DNA from: Leptospira haakeii | GTDB taxonomy: Bacteria > Spirochaetota > Leptospiria > Leptospirales > Leptospiraceae | DNA length: 64,000 bases | Direction of reading: 5' to 3' | Assembly (NCBI RefSeq): GCF_002812045.1 | Contig: NZ_NPEG01000001.1 | Coordinates: 868,001 to 932,000 of the forward strand | Shown: positions 63,725 through 64,000 of the stretch, piece after piece | Position numbering within the stretch: the first letter of the stretch is position 1 | How the letters are laid out: every line of letters starts with the position of its first letter | Program-made: the position numbers and the translations under genes | Notes under the pieces: generated by a model | Told to the model about the DNA's origin: nothing | The model's input: only the letters and a program-made list of their open reading frames with translations | Databases searched by the model: none

Positions 63725-64000
63725 TTATATCTTTTCAGTAAGAGTTTGGATCGTATTCAGGATCTTTTTATTCTTCTCCGAAAACTCCAACTCAGGTAAA
63801 GTGCCTGTGAAAATATACACGTAACCTTCTTTGAAAAAGATCCATTGGAGCGTTCGGATCTGTTGTTTTTCCGTGCTGTTTGGAAGAACAAACTTGGATT
63901 CGAAAAAGATACATTTTTCCTTTCCAAAACTACATTTTTGAGGAACGGAAAGTATTTCATATTCCTTATATATATTCGAATACAATCCGCTGATAGAAGC
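63725..64000 (-). CDS. Hypothetical protein, C-terminal part (cut by window end)
   Basis: The minus-strand frame is open from the right edge and stops at 63725, giving at least 91 residues without an N-terminus. The fragment has strand-rich sequence with cysteines in Q-K-C-S-F and E-K-C-I-F, then W-I-F-F-K-E-G-Y-V-Y-I-F-T-G-T-L-P. The start lies outside the window; a TTG at 63985 is in frame but need not be used. It is convergent with the hemerythrin gene, seven bases apart. I do not recognise it. Confidence 0.55.
   Translation of the reverse strand, partial: ASISGLYSNIYKEYEILSVPQKCSFGKEKCIFFESKFVLPNSTEKQQIRTLQWIFFKEGYVYIFTGTLPELEFSEKNKKILNTIQTLTEKI

Overview
The window reads as chromosomal DNA of a spirochaete, most likely a Leptospira species. 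The evidence is AT-rich coding sequence, frequent TTG/GTG starts, several lipoproteins with loose spirochaete-type lipoboxes, many sensor and SpoIIE-phosphatase proteins, a MurA with Asp in place of the catalytic Cys, and many small exported proteins without familiar domains. Genus is an inference from gene style and content; no rRNA or tRNA gene lies here to settle it. I see no insertion sequence, prophage, integrase, CRISPR array or replication origin, so this looks like stable, densely packed core and lineage-specific chromosome.

Layout. 1-2.8 kb: the end of an unknown gene, a possible 38-residue protein closed by a terminator, a SUFU-family protein with its small partner, and a 30-residue Lys/Ala peptide gene boxed in by inverted repeats. 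2.9-7.7 kb (minus): argJ followed by two membrane proteins, one with a degenerate PP2C-like domain and one with an intact SpoIIE phosphatase domain. 7.8-10.0 kb (minus): a PhoR/PhoB-type two-component pair preceded by three 11-bp direct repeats that look like an autoregulatory site. 10.1-14.1 kb (minus): RNase D, a CoA-type NUDIX hydrolase, two small proteins, then an ECF sigma factor with two small membrane proteins. 14.2-15.6 kb: purF.

17.3-29.9 kb (plus): a tight run of eleven genes. It contains a [2Fe-2S] ferredoxin, an MDR oxidoreductase, small lipoproteins, and then the bacterial alpha-2-macroglobulin module: DUF1175 (YfaT), thioester-bearing alpha-2-macroglobulin, two tandem DUF2135 (YfaP) proteins, a stand-alone penicillin-binding-type transpeptidase and a YfaA-like protein. 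Facing it is a minus-strand operon (33.7-29.9 kb) whose genes overlap by 4 bp: murA, a four-cluster ferredoxin, a SpoIID-domain protein and an HExxH zincin. lnt is divergent from murA. Together, 20-35.6 kb looks like an envelope-defence and peptidoglycan-remodelling neighbourhood, and it is the most interesting part of the window.

35.6-64 kb: mostly housekeeping and signalling. It holds a second ECF sigma factor, a VOC protein, icd, a double receiver protein, mazG with an extra C-terminal region, a DUF6580 membrane protein, an outer-membrane protein candidate, a LOG-family protein, an AEC carrier with an ankyrin protein, an M23 peptidase with DUF2889, an SDR, a SUMF1-domain protein, a hybrid histidine kinase, a queE/SNF2-helicase pair, pheT, a gamma-carbonic anhydrase, and a double bacteriohemerythrin with a perfect FNR-type site upstream.
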